Of a stretch of DNA of 19,582 bases, positions 1-7,107 are shown piece after piece. A model generated the notes under the pieces. The model was given only the letters and a program-made list of their open reading frames with translations. It was not told the DNA's origin and did no database searches. The position numbers were made by a program, and so were the translations under genes. Each line of letters starts with the position of its first letter. The first letter of the stretch is position 1. This stretch comes from Pseudomonadales bacterium (GTDB taxonomy: Bacteria; Pseudomonadota; Gammaproteobacteria; Pseudomonadales; UBA7239): assembly GCA_020443005.1 (NCBI GenBank), contig JAGRJA010000462.1:1-19582 (forward strand), written 5' to 3'.

Positions 1-642
1 ATACTCGGGCCCCAAATGCGTCAACAAGCCGCGCTTCACACCGACAAAAGTGGTAGTCAGGTCGGCCTTAACAATCTCGCCAAGGTTGGCACCGGTGTCA
101 CTGCACAACCCGGAGGGAATATCAATCGCCAGCACCGGAAAACCCGACCGGTTCACCGCACGAATCACTCGCGCATATTCATCCCTCACAAAACCTTTGA
201 GCCCGGTACCCAGCAGGGCATCAACCACTATCGTTTCTGACGCCAGTTCATCTTCGCCCAGACCAGCAAAACAGGCGTCGATATCCGATAGATTCACCTG
301 CTCTATCGACACCCCCGCCTCCACGGCAAAATCTGCCGCCAGGGATGCATCCCCACTCAGGTCTGCTTTTTCGGTCATCGCCCACAGCTTTACCGGAATA
401 CCCCGCTGCCGGGCCAGCGCCGCCACAATAAAACCATCCCCGCCATTATTGCCACCGCCACAAAGCACCAACAAGCGGCGTGTGTGTGGCCACGCCTGCA
501 TGATTTGCTCAAAGGCAAAGCGTCCGGCACGCTTCATCAGCCGGATACCCGGCAGTCCCTGATACTCGATTGCATATCGGTCCAATGCCCGCACCTGCGC
601 GGCAGAAAAACAGTGAGTCACTGATGAAGGCTCTGCTAACAT
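1..642 (-). CDS. nnr: NAD(P)H-hydrate epimerase / dehydratase, N-terminal part (partial, runs off left edge)
   Basis: Repairs hydrated NAD(P)H. The N-terminal YjeF domain epimerises NAD(P)HX; in the full-length fused enzyme a C-terminal ADP-dependent dehydratase follows. Only 214 codons are present, and the frame stays open to base 1, so the dehydratase half (if fused, as in E. coli) lies outside the window. Family hallmarks read directly from the minus strand are CGGGNNGGDG (residues 61-70), DALLGTGL (141-148) and AIDIPSGLCSDTG (172-184), followed by FVGVKRGLL. Two in-frame ATGs lie at 648 and 642. I chose 642 because a GGA at 649-651 is correctly spaced for it but touches the one at 648. 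The gene is divergent from queG, as in E. coli, where nnr is followed by tsaE-amiB-mutL. The identification is firm; the far end cannot be seen. Confidence 0.93.
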   Translation of the reverse strand, partial: MLAEPSSVTHCFSAAQVRALDRYAIEYQGLPGIRLMKRAGRFAFEQIMQAWPHTRRLLVLCGGGNNGGDGFIVAALARQRGIPVKLWAMTEKADLSGDASLAADFAVEAGVSIEQVNLSDIDACFAGLGEDELASETIVVDALLGTGLKGFVRDEYARVIRAVNRSGFPVLAIDIPSGLCSDTGANLGEIVKADLTTTFVGVKRGLLTHLGPEY

Positions 643-688
643 GATCATTCCGGAAAAATATTTGTGCATGATTATACATGAGCCACCC
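641..688. promoter_or_regulatory. Compact divergent start region between nnr and queG
   Basis: Only 46 bases separate the chosen start codons of nnr (642, minus) and queG (689, plus). The stretch contains two back-to-back palindromes, ATGATCAT (641-648, overlapping the nnr start) and TTCCGGAA (648-655), and an AT-rich TGATTATAC at 669-677 that resembles an extended -10 element. Any promoter for either gene must lie here or inside the other gene. The elements are visible in the sequence; a regulatory role is inferred. Confidence 0.3.
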
Positions 689-1816
689 ATGAGCGAAGCA
701 GCTTTTCAAGCACTGACATCATCACTTTCCCGCAAGGCAAAGGCTCTGGGATTTCAGCAATTATCGATCACTGACGCCGAACCCGGCAAACATAAAGCAC
801 ACCTGCAAAACTGGTTGGCCGACAACTACCATGGTGAAATGCTGTGGATGCAGGACCGCGCAGACATGCGAATGCAGCCTGATTTGCTGCACAAGGGAAC
901 GGTGAGGGTCATCAGTGTCAGAATGGATTACCTGACTGACAATCAGGCCGAACAGGTCCTTGCTCAACCCCAAAAAGCCTACATCTCCCGGTATGCGCTT
1001 GGCCGGGATTATCACAAACTGATGCGAAAAAAACTTGCCCGGCTCGCTGCGTATCTGGCTGACCTGTACGAGCAATATGCAGACAGTATGTTTTTGAACA
1101 AGCCGGGCAGCCGCCCCTTCGTCGACAGTGCACCGGTGCTTGAACGGGCGTTTGCCGAGAAAGCCGGGCTGGGCTGGATTGGCAAAAACACCATGTTGAT
1201 TCACCCCAAGGCCGGCAGCTGGTTTTTTCTCGGTGAAATTTATACCAGCCTGCCATTGCCTATCACGGTCATTGCCGCAGACTCAAACAGCCCTGACATC
1301 CCTGTCGGCAATCATTGCGGTTCTTGCCGAAATTGTCTGGATGCCTGCCCAACCGGCGCCTTTGTCAACGCCAACCAGCTGGATGCACGCAAATGTATTT
1401 CGTATCTGACCATCGAACTGGAAGGCAGTATCCCTGAAAACCTGCGCCAGAAAATGGGCAACCGGGTGTTTGGCTGTGATGATTGTCAGCTTGTCTGCCC
1501 GTTCAACAAGTTTGCAGCAACATCAGCTGAACCGGATTTTTCGCCACGACATCAGCTTGACGATACCACCCTGCTGGAACTTTTCTTGTGGAATGAGAAA
1601 AGCTTTTTGCAAAATACGGCCGGTTCACCGATTCGTCGTATCGGCGATCAACGCTGGTCGAGAAATCTGGCTATTGGACTTGGCAACGCACCGTATTGCA
1701 AAGAAACCATTGCGGCTTTAAGAAACAAACTGCCCGAAACCGGCACAATGGCTGCTGAACATATCCAGTGGGCCATCGACCAACAACGGCAAAAACAAAC
1801 AGATCCTGTCGCCTGA
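689..1816 (+). CDS. queG: Epoxyqueuosine reductase QueG
   Basis: Catalyses the last step of queuosine synthesis in tRNA: cobalamin-dependent reduction of epoxyqueuosine to queuosine in the cytoplasm. With the start at 689 it has 375 residues, about the family length. The eight cysteines for two [4Fe-4S] clusters are visible: C210, C213, C216 and C220 (HCGSCRNCLDACP), C236 (RKCISYLTIE), and C263, C266 and C270 (CDDCQLVCPFN). The conserved catalytic-type aspartate is D146 in FVDSAPVLERAFAEKAGLGW. ATGs at 641 and 668 are also in frame. I prefer 689 because MSEAAFQALTSSL lines up with known QueG N-termini and the 641 start would overlap the start of nnr. No strong Shine-Dalgarno separates the choices, so 668 remains possible. 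The gene is divergent from nnr and convergent with orn. Confidence 0.95.
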   Translation: MSEAAFQALTSSLSRKAKALGFQQLSITDAEPGKHKAHLQNWLADNYHGEMLWMQDRADMRMQPDLLHKGTVRVISVRMDYLTDNQAEQVLAQPQKAYISRYALGRDYHKLMRKKLARLAAYLADLYEQYADSMFLNKPGSRPFVDSAPVLERAFAEKAGLGWIGKNTMLIHPKAGSWFFLGEIYTSLPLPITVIAADSNSPDIPVGNHCGSCRNCLDACPTGAFVNANQLDARKCISYLTIELEGSIPENLRQKMGNRVFGCDDCQLVCPFNKFAATSAEPDFSPRHQLDDTTLLELFLWNEKSFLQNTAGSPIRRIGDQRWSRNLAIGLGNAPYCKETIAALRNKLPETGTMAAEHIQWAIDQQRQKQTDPVA

Positions 1817-1866
1817 CATCCACACTATGCCAACAAACCGTTTCCAGCGATCGATCACCGTCCTGC

Positions 1867-1894
1867 TTTGGGATGCTGCCAAACAGCCCCCAAA
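1867..1894. terminator. Hairpin between convergent queG and orn (possible terminator)
   Basis: TTTGGG, AT, GCTG, a CCAAA loop, CAGC, C and CCCAAA form a 10-pair stem with a small internal bulge, placed between the ends of queG and orn. Neither strand has a run of T after the stem, so it is not a standard intrinsic terminator. Its location makes a role in ending both transcripts plausible. Confidence 0.3.
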
Positions 1895-1909
1895 AACCAA
1901 GCATTATCG

Positions 1910-2452
1910 TCAAATGGCAAAACAGGTTTCCCGATAATATTTCAGCTCGTTGATCGAATCGCGAATATCATCCAGGGCGAGATGCTTGCTGTCCTTCTTT
2001 ACCCCGTCAAGAATAGACGGTTGCCATCGGGCGGCCAGCTCCTTGATCGTACTGACATCAAGGTTCCTGTAGTGGAAAAACGCTTCCAGTTTCGGCATAT
2101 AAGGTGCCAGAAAACGACGGTCCTGACAGATGCTGTTACCACACATGGGCGATTTCCCGGCGGGCACCCACTCCTCAAGAAAAGCGATCGTAGCCGCCTC
2201 TGCGTCAGCCTCGCTGATTGTGCTATCGAGAACGCGTTGTGTCAGCCCGCTTTTACCATGCTGCCGGGTACACCACTCGTCCATGGCACTCATTACTGCT
2301 TCAGGCTGATGGATGGCAAGCATCGGCCCCTCGGCAAGAATATTCAGCTGGGCATCGGTCACGATTGTCGCTATCTCGATAATGACATCGGTCTGGGGGT
2401 TAAGGCCTGTCATTTCCAGATCAATCCAGATCAGGTTCTGCGCATCTTTCAT
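1910..2452 (-). CDS. orn: Oligoribonuclease Orn
   Basis: 3'-5' exoribonuclease of the DEDDh family that turns dinucleotides, the end products of mRNA decay, into mononucleotides. It also degrades pGpG, the linear product of cyclic-di-GMP breakdown. It has 180 residues against 181 in E. coli. All five catalytic positions are visible: D11 and E13 (WIDLEMTGL), D111 (CQDRRFL), H157 and D162 (KHLALDDIRDS). The ATG at 2450-2452 is preceded by GAGGA at 2463-2467 on its strand, about 10 bases away. It converges on queG and diverges from rsgA across 194 bases. In E. coli, glycine tRNA genes lie between orn and queG; there are none here. Orn is often essential in gammaproteobacteria. Confidence 0.97.
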   Translation of the reverse strand: MKDAQNLIWIDLEMTGLNPQTDVIIEIATIVTDAQLNILAEGPMLAIHQPEAVMSAMDEWCTRQHGKSGLTQRVLDSTISEADAEAATIAFLEEWVPAGKSPMCGNSICQDRRFLAPYMPKLEAFFHYRNLDVSTIKELAARWQPSILDGVKKDSKHLALDDIRDSINELKYYRETCFAI

Positions 2453-2568
2453 CAGTAAGGTGTCCTCGTTCGTTTACTATCGCCGGATAAAAGTAATGGT
2501 GGTTGCAATATCATCGTCAAACAGTGCTTCAGCAATCTGCTTAAAGTTTCAAGCAGGTCACAATAAGG

Positions 2569-2596
2569 TTGCCTTTGCGAAGTGGCCGGTCATAAT
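2569..2596 (+). promoter_or_regulatory. Candidate sigma-70 promoter for rsgA-rhdA-psd
   Basis: TTGCCT (2569-2574) and CATAAT (2591-2596) are separated by 16 bases, with four and five matches to the -35 and -10 consensus. They lie about 50 bases before the rsgA start, in the orn-rsgA gap. A small dyad, CTGCTT-N8-AAGCAG (2537-2556), lies just upstream and could be an operator. This rests on motif matching only. Confidence 0.4.
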
Positions 2597-2646
2597 AACA
2601 AACTCAACTTATCACAACACCTTCCCGAAAAGGCTGATTTCTTTTT

Positions 2647-3666
2647 ATGTCGAAACGCAAGCTGACTCGCCGGCAAGCCTGGAGAATCGCAAAGATTCAG
2701 GAAGAAAAAACCCGAAGAGCCACAAAAAAACAGCAACAGCTCGACGAAAATATCAACGCCTCAAGCCTTGGCCCCGAACAAAACGGCCTCGTTATCGCTC
2801 ATTACGGTAACTCGGTTGCTGTTGAGAGCGAAACACACCCCGTGACTACAAAGCGCTGCCATGTGCGGGCAAACATCGAAAACCTTGTGACCGGCGATCG
2901 CGTTGTCTGGCAGGACAGCGACTCACTGGGTGTCGTTGTCGCAAGACATGAAAGAAAATCGATCCTCGCCCGCCCCGATAACTACCATAATCTGAAACCG
3001 GTAGCTGCAAACATCGACAACATTATCGTTGTTTTCTCACCCCTGCCGGTTCCGCATCAGGAGCTGCTTGACAGATACCTTGTTGCCGCAGAAGCCGCCA
3101 GAATACAGCCGGTTTTACTGCTCAACAAAACCGACTTGCTGGATAAAAGCAATCTTCAGGAAATCAATGCGCTCATCGAACTCTACCGGTCAATCGGCTA
3201 CCCTGTCCTTCAATGTTCGGCACTGGACGGTTTCGGTATTGCCGACCTGAAAAACTTCCTTTCAACACGAACCTGTGTCTTTGTTGGTCAGTCCGGTGTC
3301 GGAAAATCCTCTTTGGTCAACTATCTGTTACCGGATACTGACACTGCCGTGGCACCGATTTCGGAGAAGTCCAGCCTCGGGCAACATACAACAACTACCG
3401 CAGTTCTCTACCACTTTCCGGAAGGCGGCGACCTGATTGATTCTCCCGGCATTCGAGAGTTTGCACTCTGGCATATTAATCCGGATGAATTGATTGAACA
3501 GTTTATCGAATTTCGACCTTTCATCGGACACTGTAAATTTAACGATTGCCGGCACCTTCAGGAGCCCGGTTGCGCTATACTGGCAGCCGTTGCTGACAGT
3601 CGTATCAACCCCAGGCGGCTCGACAGTTACCGGAAAATCCTGCAAGCCCTGCAAGACTGGAAATAA
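2647..3666 (+). CDS. rsgA: Small ribosomal subunit biogenesis GTPase RsgA
   Basis: Circularly permuted GTPase that acts late in 30S subunit maturation; its GTP hydrolysis is stimulated by the subunit. It has 339 residues; E. coli RsgA has 350. The order of motifs is diagnostic: a basic N-terminal tail, an OB-fold region (about 40-110), then G4 NKTD (160-163), G1 GQSGVGKSS (214-222), the switch-region HTTT (247-250) and G3 DSPG (265-268). A C-terminal zinc site follows with C296, C301, H303 and C309. The start at 2647 keeps the basic tail; the nearest Shine-Dalgarno-like AAGG (2630-2633) is rather far, at 13 bases. It is the first gene of a plus-strand group with the rhodanese and psd genes, as in the wider gammaproteobacterial psd-rsgA-orn neighbourhood. 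Confidence 0.97.
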   Translation: MSKRKLTRRQAWRIAKIQEEKTRRATKKQQQLDENINASSLGPEQNGLVIAHYGNSVAVESETHPVTTKRCHVRANIENLVTGDRVVWQDSDSLGVVVARHERKSILARPDNYHNLKPVAANIDNIIVVFSPLPVPHQELLDRYLVAAEAARIQPVLLLNKTDLLDKSNLQEINALIELYRSIGYPVLQCSALDGFGIADLKNFLSTRTCVFVGQSGVGKSSLVNYLLPDTDTAVAPISEKSSLGQHTTTTAVLYHFPEGGDLIDSPGIREFALWHINPDELIEQFIEFRPFIGHCKFNDCRHLQEPGCAILAAVADSRINPRRLDSYRKILQALQDWK

Positions 3667-3686
3667 AACCTGCGTAAATTTTAAAA

Positions 3687-4502
3687 ATGGCCTTACCTCT
3701 GATTGTCGAAGCTGAAACACTGAAAGAACATCTCAACGAAAGGGATTTGTTGATCATTGACTTGTGCCCCTTGCAGCACTATCTCGAAGGGCATGTCCCC
3801 GGTGCCATCCATGTTGACACGGGCAAACTGATAAAAGGAGAGAAACCGGCTCCCGGCCTGCTGCCAGATGCCAGCGCTCTATCTGCACTTTTCAGCAGCA
3901 TTGGTCTGACAGAAAACACCCATGTCGTCTGTTACGATAACGAAGGTGGGCCATGGGCCGGGCGTTTTTTGTGGACGCTGCAAAGCATCGGTCACACCCG
4001 TTTTTCCTTTCTCAACGGGGGGATTCACGCCTGGCAACAAGCCGGTTTTTCGCAGGAAAAAACAGAAAACACGCCTGTAAAAAGCCATTACACCGCCTGT
4101 ATCAACAACTCTGTCACCATGACTTTGGAACAGATTCTGGACGCCATAAGCCACAATACATCCGAACTGCTTGTCTGGGATGCCAGAAGCCCTGAAGAAT
4201 ACAGCGGCAGCAAAGTTCTGTCTGCAAAAGGTGGCCATATTCCAGGTGCAATTCACCTGGAATGGACAGACCTGATTGATAAAAACAACGCTTATAAAAT
4301 ACGCGACAACGCAAAGGAAATCATGCTGGAAAAAGGTATTGTTCCCGAAAAAACCATCGTCACCCACTGCCAGACTCATCGTCGATCGGGCTTGACATGG
4401 CTGGTAGCCACAGCTTTGGGCTACCCATCTGTCAAAGCCTACCCGGGCTCATGGTCCGAGTGGGGCAATCACCCAGACACACCTGTGGAGTCCGGCAAAT
4501 AA
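3687..4502 (+). CDS. rhdA: Tandem-rhodanese thiosulfate sulfurtransferase, RhdA type
   Basis: Two rhodanese domains (about 5-120 and 140-265). The C-terminal one carries the catalytic cysteine C228 in the loop HCQTHRRSG. The N-terminal domain has aspartate (D84, in YDNEGGPW) at the equivalent place and is non-catalytic. The loop differs by one residue from the CQTHHRSG loop of Azotobacter vinelandii RhdA as I remember it, and the 271-residue length fits that group. These proteins transfer sulfane sulfur from thiosulfate or a persulfide donor to an acceptor in the cytoplasm; the physiological acceptor is uncertain. The gene starts 20 bases after rsgA without a clear Shine-Dalgarno, and its stop overlaps the psd start (TAATG). 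A homologue also sits beside psd in Pseudomonas. The family is certain; the symbol is likely. Confidence 0.9.
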   Translation: MALPLIVEAETLKEHLNERDLLIIDLCPLQHYLEGHVPGAIHVDTGKLIKGEKPAPGLLPDASALSALFSSIGLTENTHVVCYDNEGGPWAGRFLWTLQSIGHTRFSFLNGGIHAWQQAGFSQEKTENTPVKSHYTACINNSVTMTLEQILDAISHNTSELLVWDARSPEEYSGSKVLSAKGGHIPGAIHLEWTDLIDKNNAYKIRDNAKEIMLEKGIVPEKTIVTHCQTHRRSGLTWLVATALGYPSVKAYPGSWSEWGNHPDTPVESGK

Positions 4503-5374
4503 TGAAAGACGCGCTCTTTATTTTTCTTCAACACATCGTCCCGCAGCATCTTCTTTCACGCCTGACAGGTAAGCTGGCTGACTGCGAAATACCCGCAATC
4601 AAAAACTTTCTAATCGATACTTTCATCAAGCAGTTTGATGTTTCACTGGATCAGGCAGTAGAAAAGGAAGCGCATAACTATGCCTCTTTCAATGCTTTTT
4701 TTACCCGCGAACTTGAACCGGGTGCCCGACCAATCTGCAGCAAAAAAAATGGCATTGCCTGCCCTGCAGATGGCGCCATCAGTCAAATCGGCGATATAGC
4801 GAATGGCTGCATTTTTCAGGCCAAGGGAAAAACATTTTCCTGTCAGGAATTGCTTGGAGGTGATGAAAAGCTGTCTGCAGACTTTGAACACGGCAGTTTT
4901 GCAACCATTTACCTTTCACCGCGCGACTATCACCGTGTGCATATGCCCATCGATGGCAAACTGCTTTCCACGCACTACATCCCTGGCCAGCTTTTTTCTG
5001 TCAACACAACAACCGCAAACAATGTCAACCGACTGTTTTCACGCAATGAAAGGCTGGTGTGCATTTTTGAAACCGATGTCGGGAAAATGGCGCTGGTACT
5101 GGTTGGCGCAATGATTGTTGCCGGGATTGAAACAGTGTGGGCGGGCCAGATTGCACCGCCACCCAGAACAGTCACCACAACGCTTTACGAAAATGTTGGG
5201 GGCATATCTCTCGCCAAAGGTAGCGAGCTGGGAAGGTTCAAGCTCGGCTCTACTGTGATTATGCTCTTTCAGGAACAGGCTTGCAGTTGGCTGGAGAATT
5301 TTGAAGAAGGAAAAACAACCCGAATGGGTGAGTTACTGGGCTCAGTTAACCCTGAAGCCGCTAACGCTTTCTGA
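4502..5374 (+). CDS. psd: Phosphatidylserine decarboxylase proenzyme
   Basis: Makes phosphatidylethanolamine from phosphatidylserine at the inner membrane. The proenzyme cuts itself at the LGST motif (residues 248-251); S250 becomes the pyruvoyl group of the small alpha chain, which keeps about 40 residues. The remaining key residues are present: D90 (CPADGAI) and the histidines H144 and H147 in SPRDYHRVHMP. I chose the ATG at 4502 (MKDALFIFLQHIVPQHLLSR), giving 290 residues like the Pseudomonas protein. The in-frame start at 4397 would lie deep inside the rhodanese gene and add 35 non-family residues. TAA of rhdA and ATG of psd share one base, suggesting coupled translation. The psd gene ends the plus-strand group and converges on the HD-GYP gene. 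Confidence 0.96.
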   Translation: MKDALFIFLQHIVPQHLLSRLTGKLADCEIPAIKNFLIDTFIKQFDVSLDQAVEKEAHNYASFNAFFTRELEPGARPICSKKNGIACPADGAISQIGDIANGCIFQAKGKTFSCQELLGGDEKLSADFEHGSFATIYLSPRDYHRVHMPIDGKLLSTHYIPGQLFSVNTTTANNVNRLFSRNERLVCIFETDVGKMALVLVGAMIVAGIETVWAGQIAPPPRTVTTTLYENVGGISLAKGSELGRFKLGSTVIMLFQEQACSWLENFEEGKTTRMGELLGSVNPEAANAF

Positions 5375-5472
5375 CCAAATGCGTTTCAGACAAATCCGTC
5401 AGAGACGACAAGACTGATAAACACTATCTGGCATAATTACAGTATCGACAATCTGTGCTGCGATTGCTTGCC

Positions 5473-5493
5473 GGATGTTTTTTGAAAACATCC
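5473..5493. terminator. Inverted repeat between convergent psd and HD-GYP genes
   Basis: GGATGTTTT, loop TTG, AAAACATCC: a perfect 9-base-pair stem located 98 bases after psd and 19 bases after the HD-GYP stop. The lower part of the stem is A/T-rich and no separate T-run follows on either strand, so termination is plausible from position rather than classical in form. Confidence 0.4.
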
Positions 5494-5512
5494 CGATGTT
5501 GTAAATCAATGC

Positions 5513-6952
5513 TTACTTCAGACCAAAACTGAAGAAACTTTTCCAGTTCCAGCTTTGTTTCAAATAGGCATCACGAATTGACGCCACATCAATTTCATAA
5601 GCACCGGGCTCCAGATCCTTGACAATCTCCAGCGCCTGAATCGAACCTTTGGTTTTCCTGCCTTTTTCCAGTTTACGCAACTTGTCGGCATAATCTTCAA
5701 ACAGATCAACCGCGTAAGGCTCAGGGAGGGCTTTTTTATTGCTGTCCAGCACAACCATCACTTTTGGCTTAAGGCGGCGCTCAAAGGTTTGCTCAACAAC
5801 AACCCCCACTTCACCGCTGTTCAGCTCAACCAGCGTACCTGTCGGGTAGATACCCAGCGCCTGGATAAACTGAACAACCAGTTCCTCCTGAAATTCAATA
5901 TCACGCATGTCGTAAAGCGCAGCCATTGCCTTTGATGGTGCCAAAGGGTATTTCGAATTCCTCGGGTTTGTCACTTCATCATAGACGGTGACAATACCAA
6001 CCACCTTCGAAAGAAAGGGAATTTTATCTCCACGCAAACCTTGCGGGTACCCAAGCCCATTGTACCTTTCGCAGTGATGCCGAATGATGGTAATTACCTG
6101 AACAGGTACGCCTTCTGTCTCCTTCAGAATGTCAATACTGTGCTCGATAAACTTATGGTATTCCACTTCCTGCTCTTCAGTTCGCTGGTCGAGTTGCAAC
6201 AAGCTTTCATCGAGTTTCAGTTTGCCAACATCCTTTAAAAGCGTTGCCTGTGCAAGAAGGTTCATCTCCTTCCTGTCCAGCCCGATATGACGACCGAACA
6301 TCACCGCCCAAATAGCCGAACGCACCAGATGGCTGTAGGTATGCTCATCCTTTTCCTTGACACGCGACAACCAGGCAAAAGCATCAGGATTACGGATAAC
6401 ACTGTCCACCATATCACTGGCAACAGCCGAGGCGCGCCGAAAGGGCAAGGGCTTGCCGCTTCTGACATCAGACATCATATCCCCGACAGCAGTGCTGGTT
6501 TCCAGATGCACCTTGTCTGCTTTAACCGTTTCTTTGCGCAGCGGCTGGTTTTCCTGATAAAAATTCGGCCGGATTTTCAGGGGAGCAACCGTTATAGTCT
6601 CCCTTTGGCGGATCTTCCTGCCTTGTTGTCGTTCTGTTTTCTTCGCCTTGAGTAACTTGGCGTCCTCAGCCTGTTTTTTTCGAGCAACTTCATGTTTAGG
6701 GGTAGTCTTGACGCCCTTTACGGCTTTTTGTGACGAGGTATTAAACTCTCTCTGGGTTGGAGGTTTGCCACGCTGGGTATCAATGTAGACAAATTTACAA
6801 AAAAGTTTCAGCTGGTCGATATCATCCGACTCACGAATGAAAAACCCCTGAAGCGGGAAAGGAGTCTGGGACCAAGGGCGATCGAGACCGGAAACATACA
6901 TACCCAGCTCGAGGTCACTGATATCGACTTTTACCTGTTTAAGACCGGCCAC
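5513..6952 (-). CDS. DUF3391 + degenerate HD-GYP domain protein, probable cyclic-di-GMP sensor or adaptor
   Basis: 479 residues. N-terminal DUF3391 (about 5-65, with VDISDLELGMYVSGLDRPW), a Lys/Arg/Gln-rich linker (about 75-125), an HD-GYP domain (about 195-350) and a C-terminal extension of about 125 residues. HD-GYP enzymes hydrolyse cyclic-di-GMP using two or three metals. Here the HD motif reads KD (K240-D241 in LLKDVGK). The HHE..DG.GYP motif reads HCER-YNGLGYP (H293, C294, N298, G301-P303). A later histidine is F268, and the aspartate of the usual D-x-Y/F-D-A-L-T motif is T322. H208, D241, H293 and GYP remain. Hydrolysis is therefore unlikely, and a binding or signalling role is inferred. 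The start is GTG at 6950-6952, supported by AGGGG (6960-6964) 7 bases upstream. It lies downstream of hemE in the same direction, after a 155-base gap. Confidence 0.88.
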   Translation of the reverse strand: MAGLKQVKVDISDLELGMYVSGLDRPWSQTPFPLQGFFIRESDDIDQLKLFCKFVYIDTQRGKPPTQREFNTSSQKAVKGVKTTPKHEVARKKQAEDAKLLKAKKTERQQGRKIRQRETITVAPLKIRPNFYQENQPLRKETVKADKVHLETSTAVGDMMSDVRSGKPLPFRRASAVASDMVDSVIRNPDAFAWLSRVKEKDEHTYSHLVRSAIWAVMFGRHIGLDRKEMNLLAQATLLKDVGKLKLDESLLQLDQRTEEQEVEYHKFIEHSIDILKETEGVPVQVITIIRHHCERYNGLGYPQGLRGDKIPFLSKVVGIVTVYDEVTNPRNSKYPLAPSKAMAALYDMRDIEFQEELVVQFIQALGIYPTGTLVELNSGEVGVVVEQTFERRLKPKVMVVLDSNKKALPEPYAVDLFEDYADKLRKLEKGRKTKGSIQALEIVKDLEPGAYEIDVASIRDAYLKQSWNWKSFFSFGLK

Positions 6953-7107
6953 ACCTGTACCCCTGAAACACTTTTATCGAGGGAATGCTCCCCTGTCGTT
7001 ACCTGAAGTAATAGCACAGTTCCATTGTGGGTTTTTATTCCATTACGGCAATAATGACTTAAATCTACAGGGTTTTTAGGGCTTTGCCTAGTATTTTACG
7101 CTACTTA
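6953..7107 (-). other. Spacer between hemE and the HD-GYP gene
   Basis: 155 bases with no coding frame. On the minus strand it is A/T-rich in the middle (about 7020-7080), where an HD-GYP promoter could lie, but no -35/-10 pair matches well enough to call. I see no intrinsic terminator after hemE, so read-through from hemE into the HD-GYP gene is possible. Confidence 0.4.

Noticed and set aside
641..688. Longer queG start at 641
   Set aside because: It would overlap the nnr start codon and add residues that do not fit QueG N-termini; ATG 689 gives the expected length.
1817..1909. Possible glycine tRNA genes between queG and orn, expected from E. coli order
   Set aside because: No cloverleaf, anticodon arm or CCA-type end can be built from these 93 bases.
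1868..2458. Open frame of 196 codons on plus, antisense to orn
   Set aside because: It covers orn almost exactly on the opposite strand, has no recognisable domain, and Orn is an unambiguous full-length match.
4397..4501. Longer psd start at 4397
   Set aside because: It lies inside the rhodanese frame; the TAATG junction at 4502 and the family N-terminus support the shorter form.
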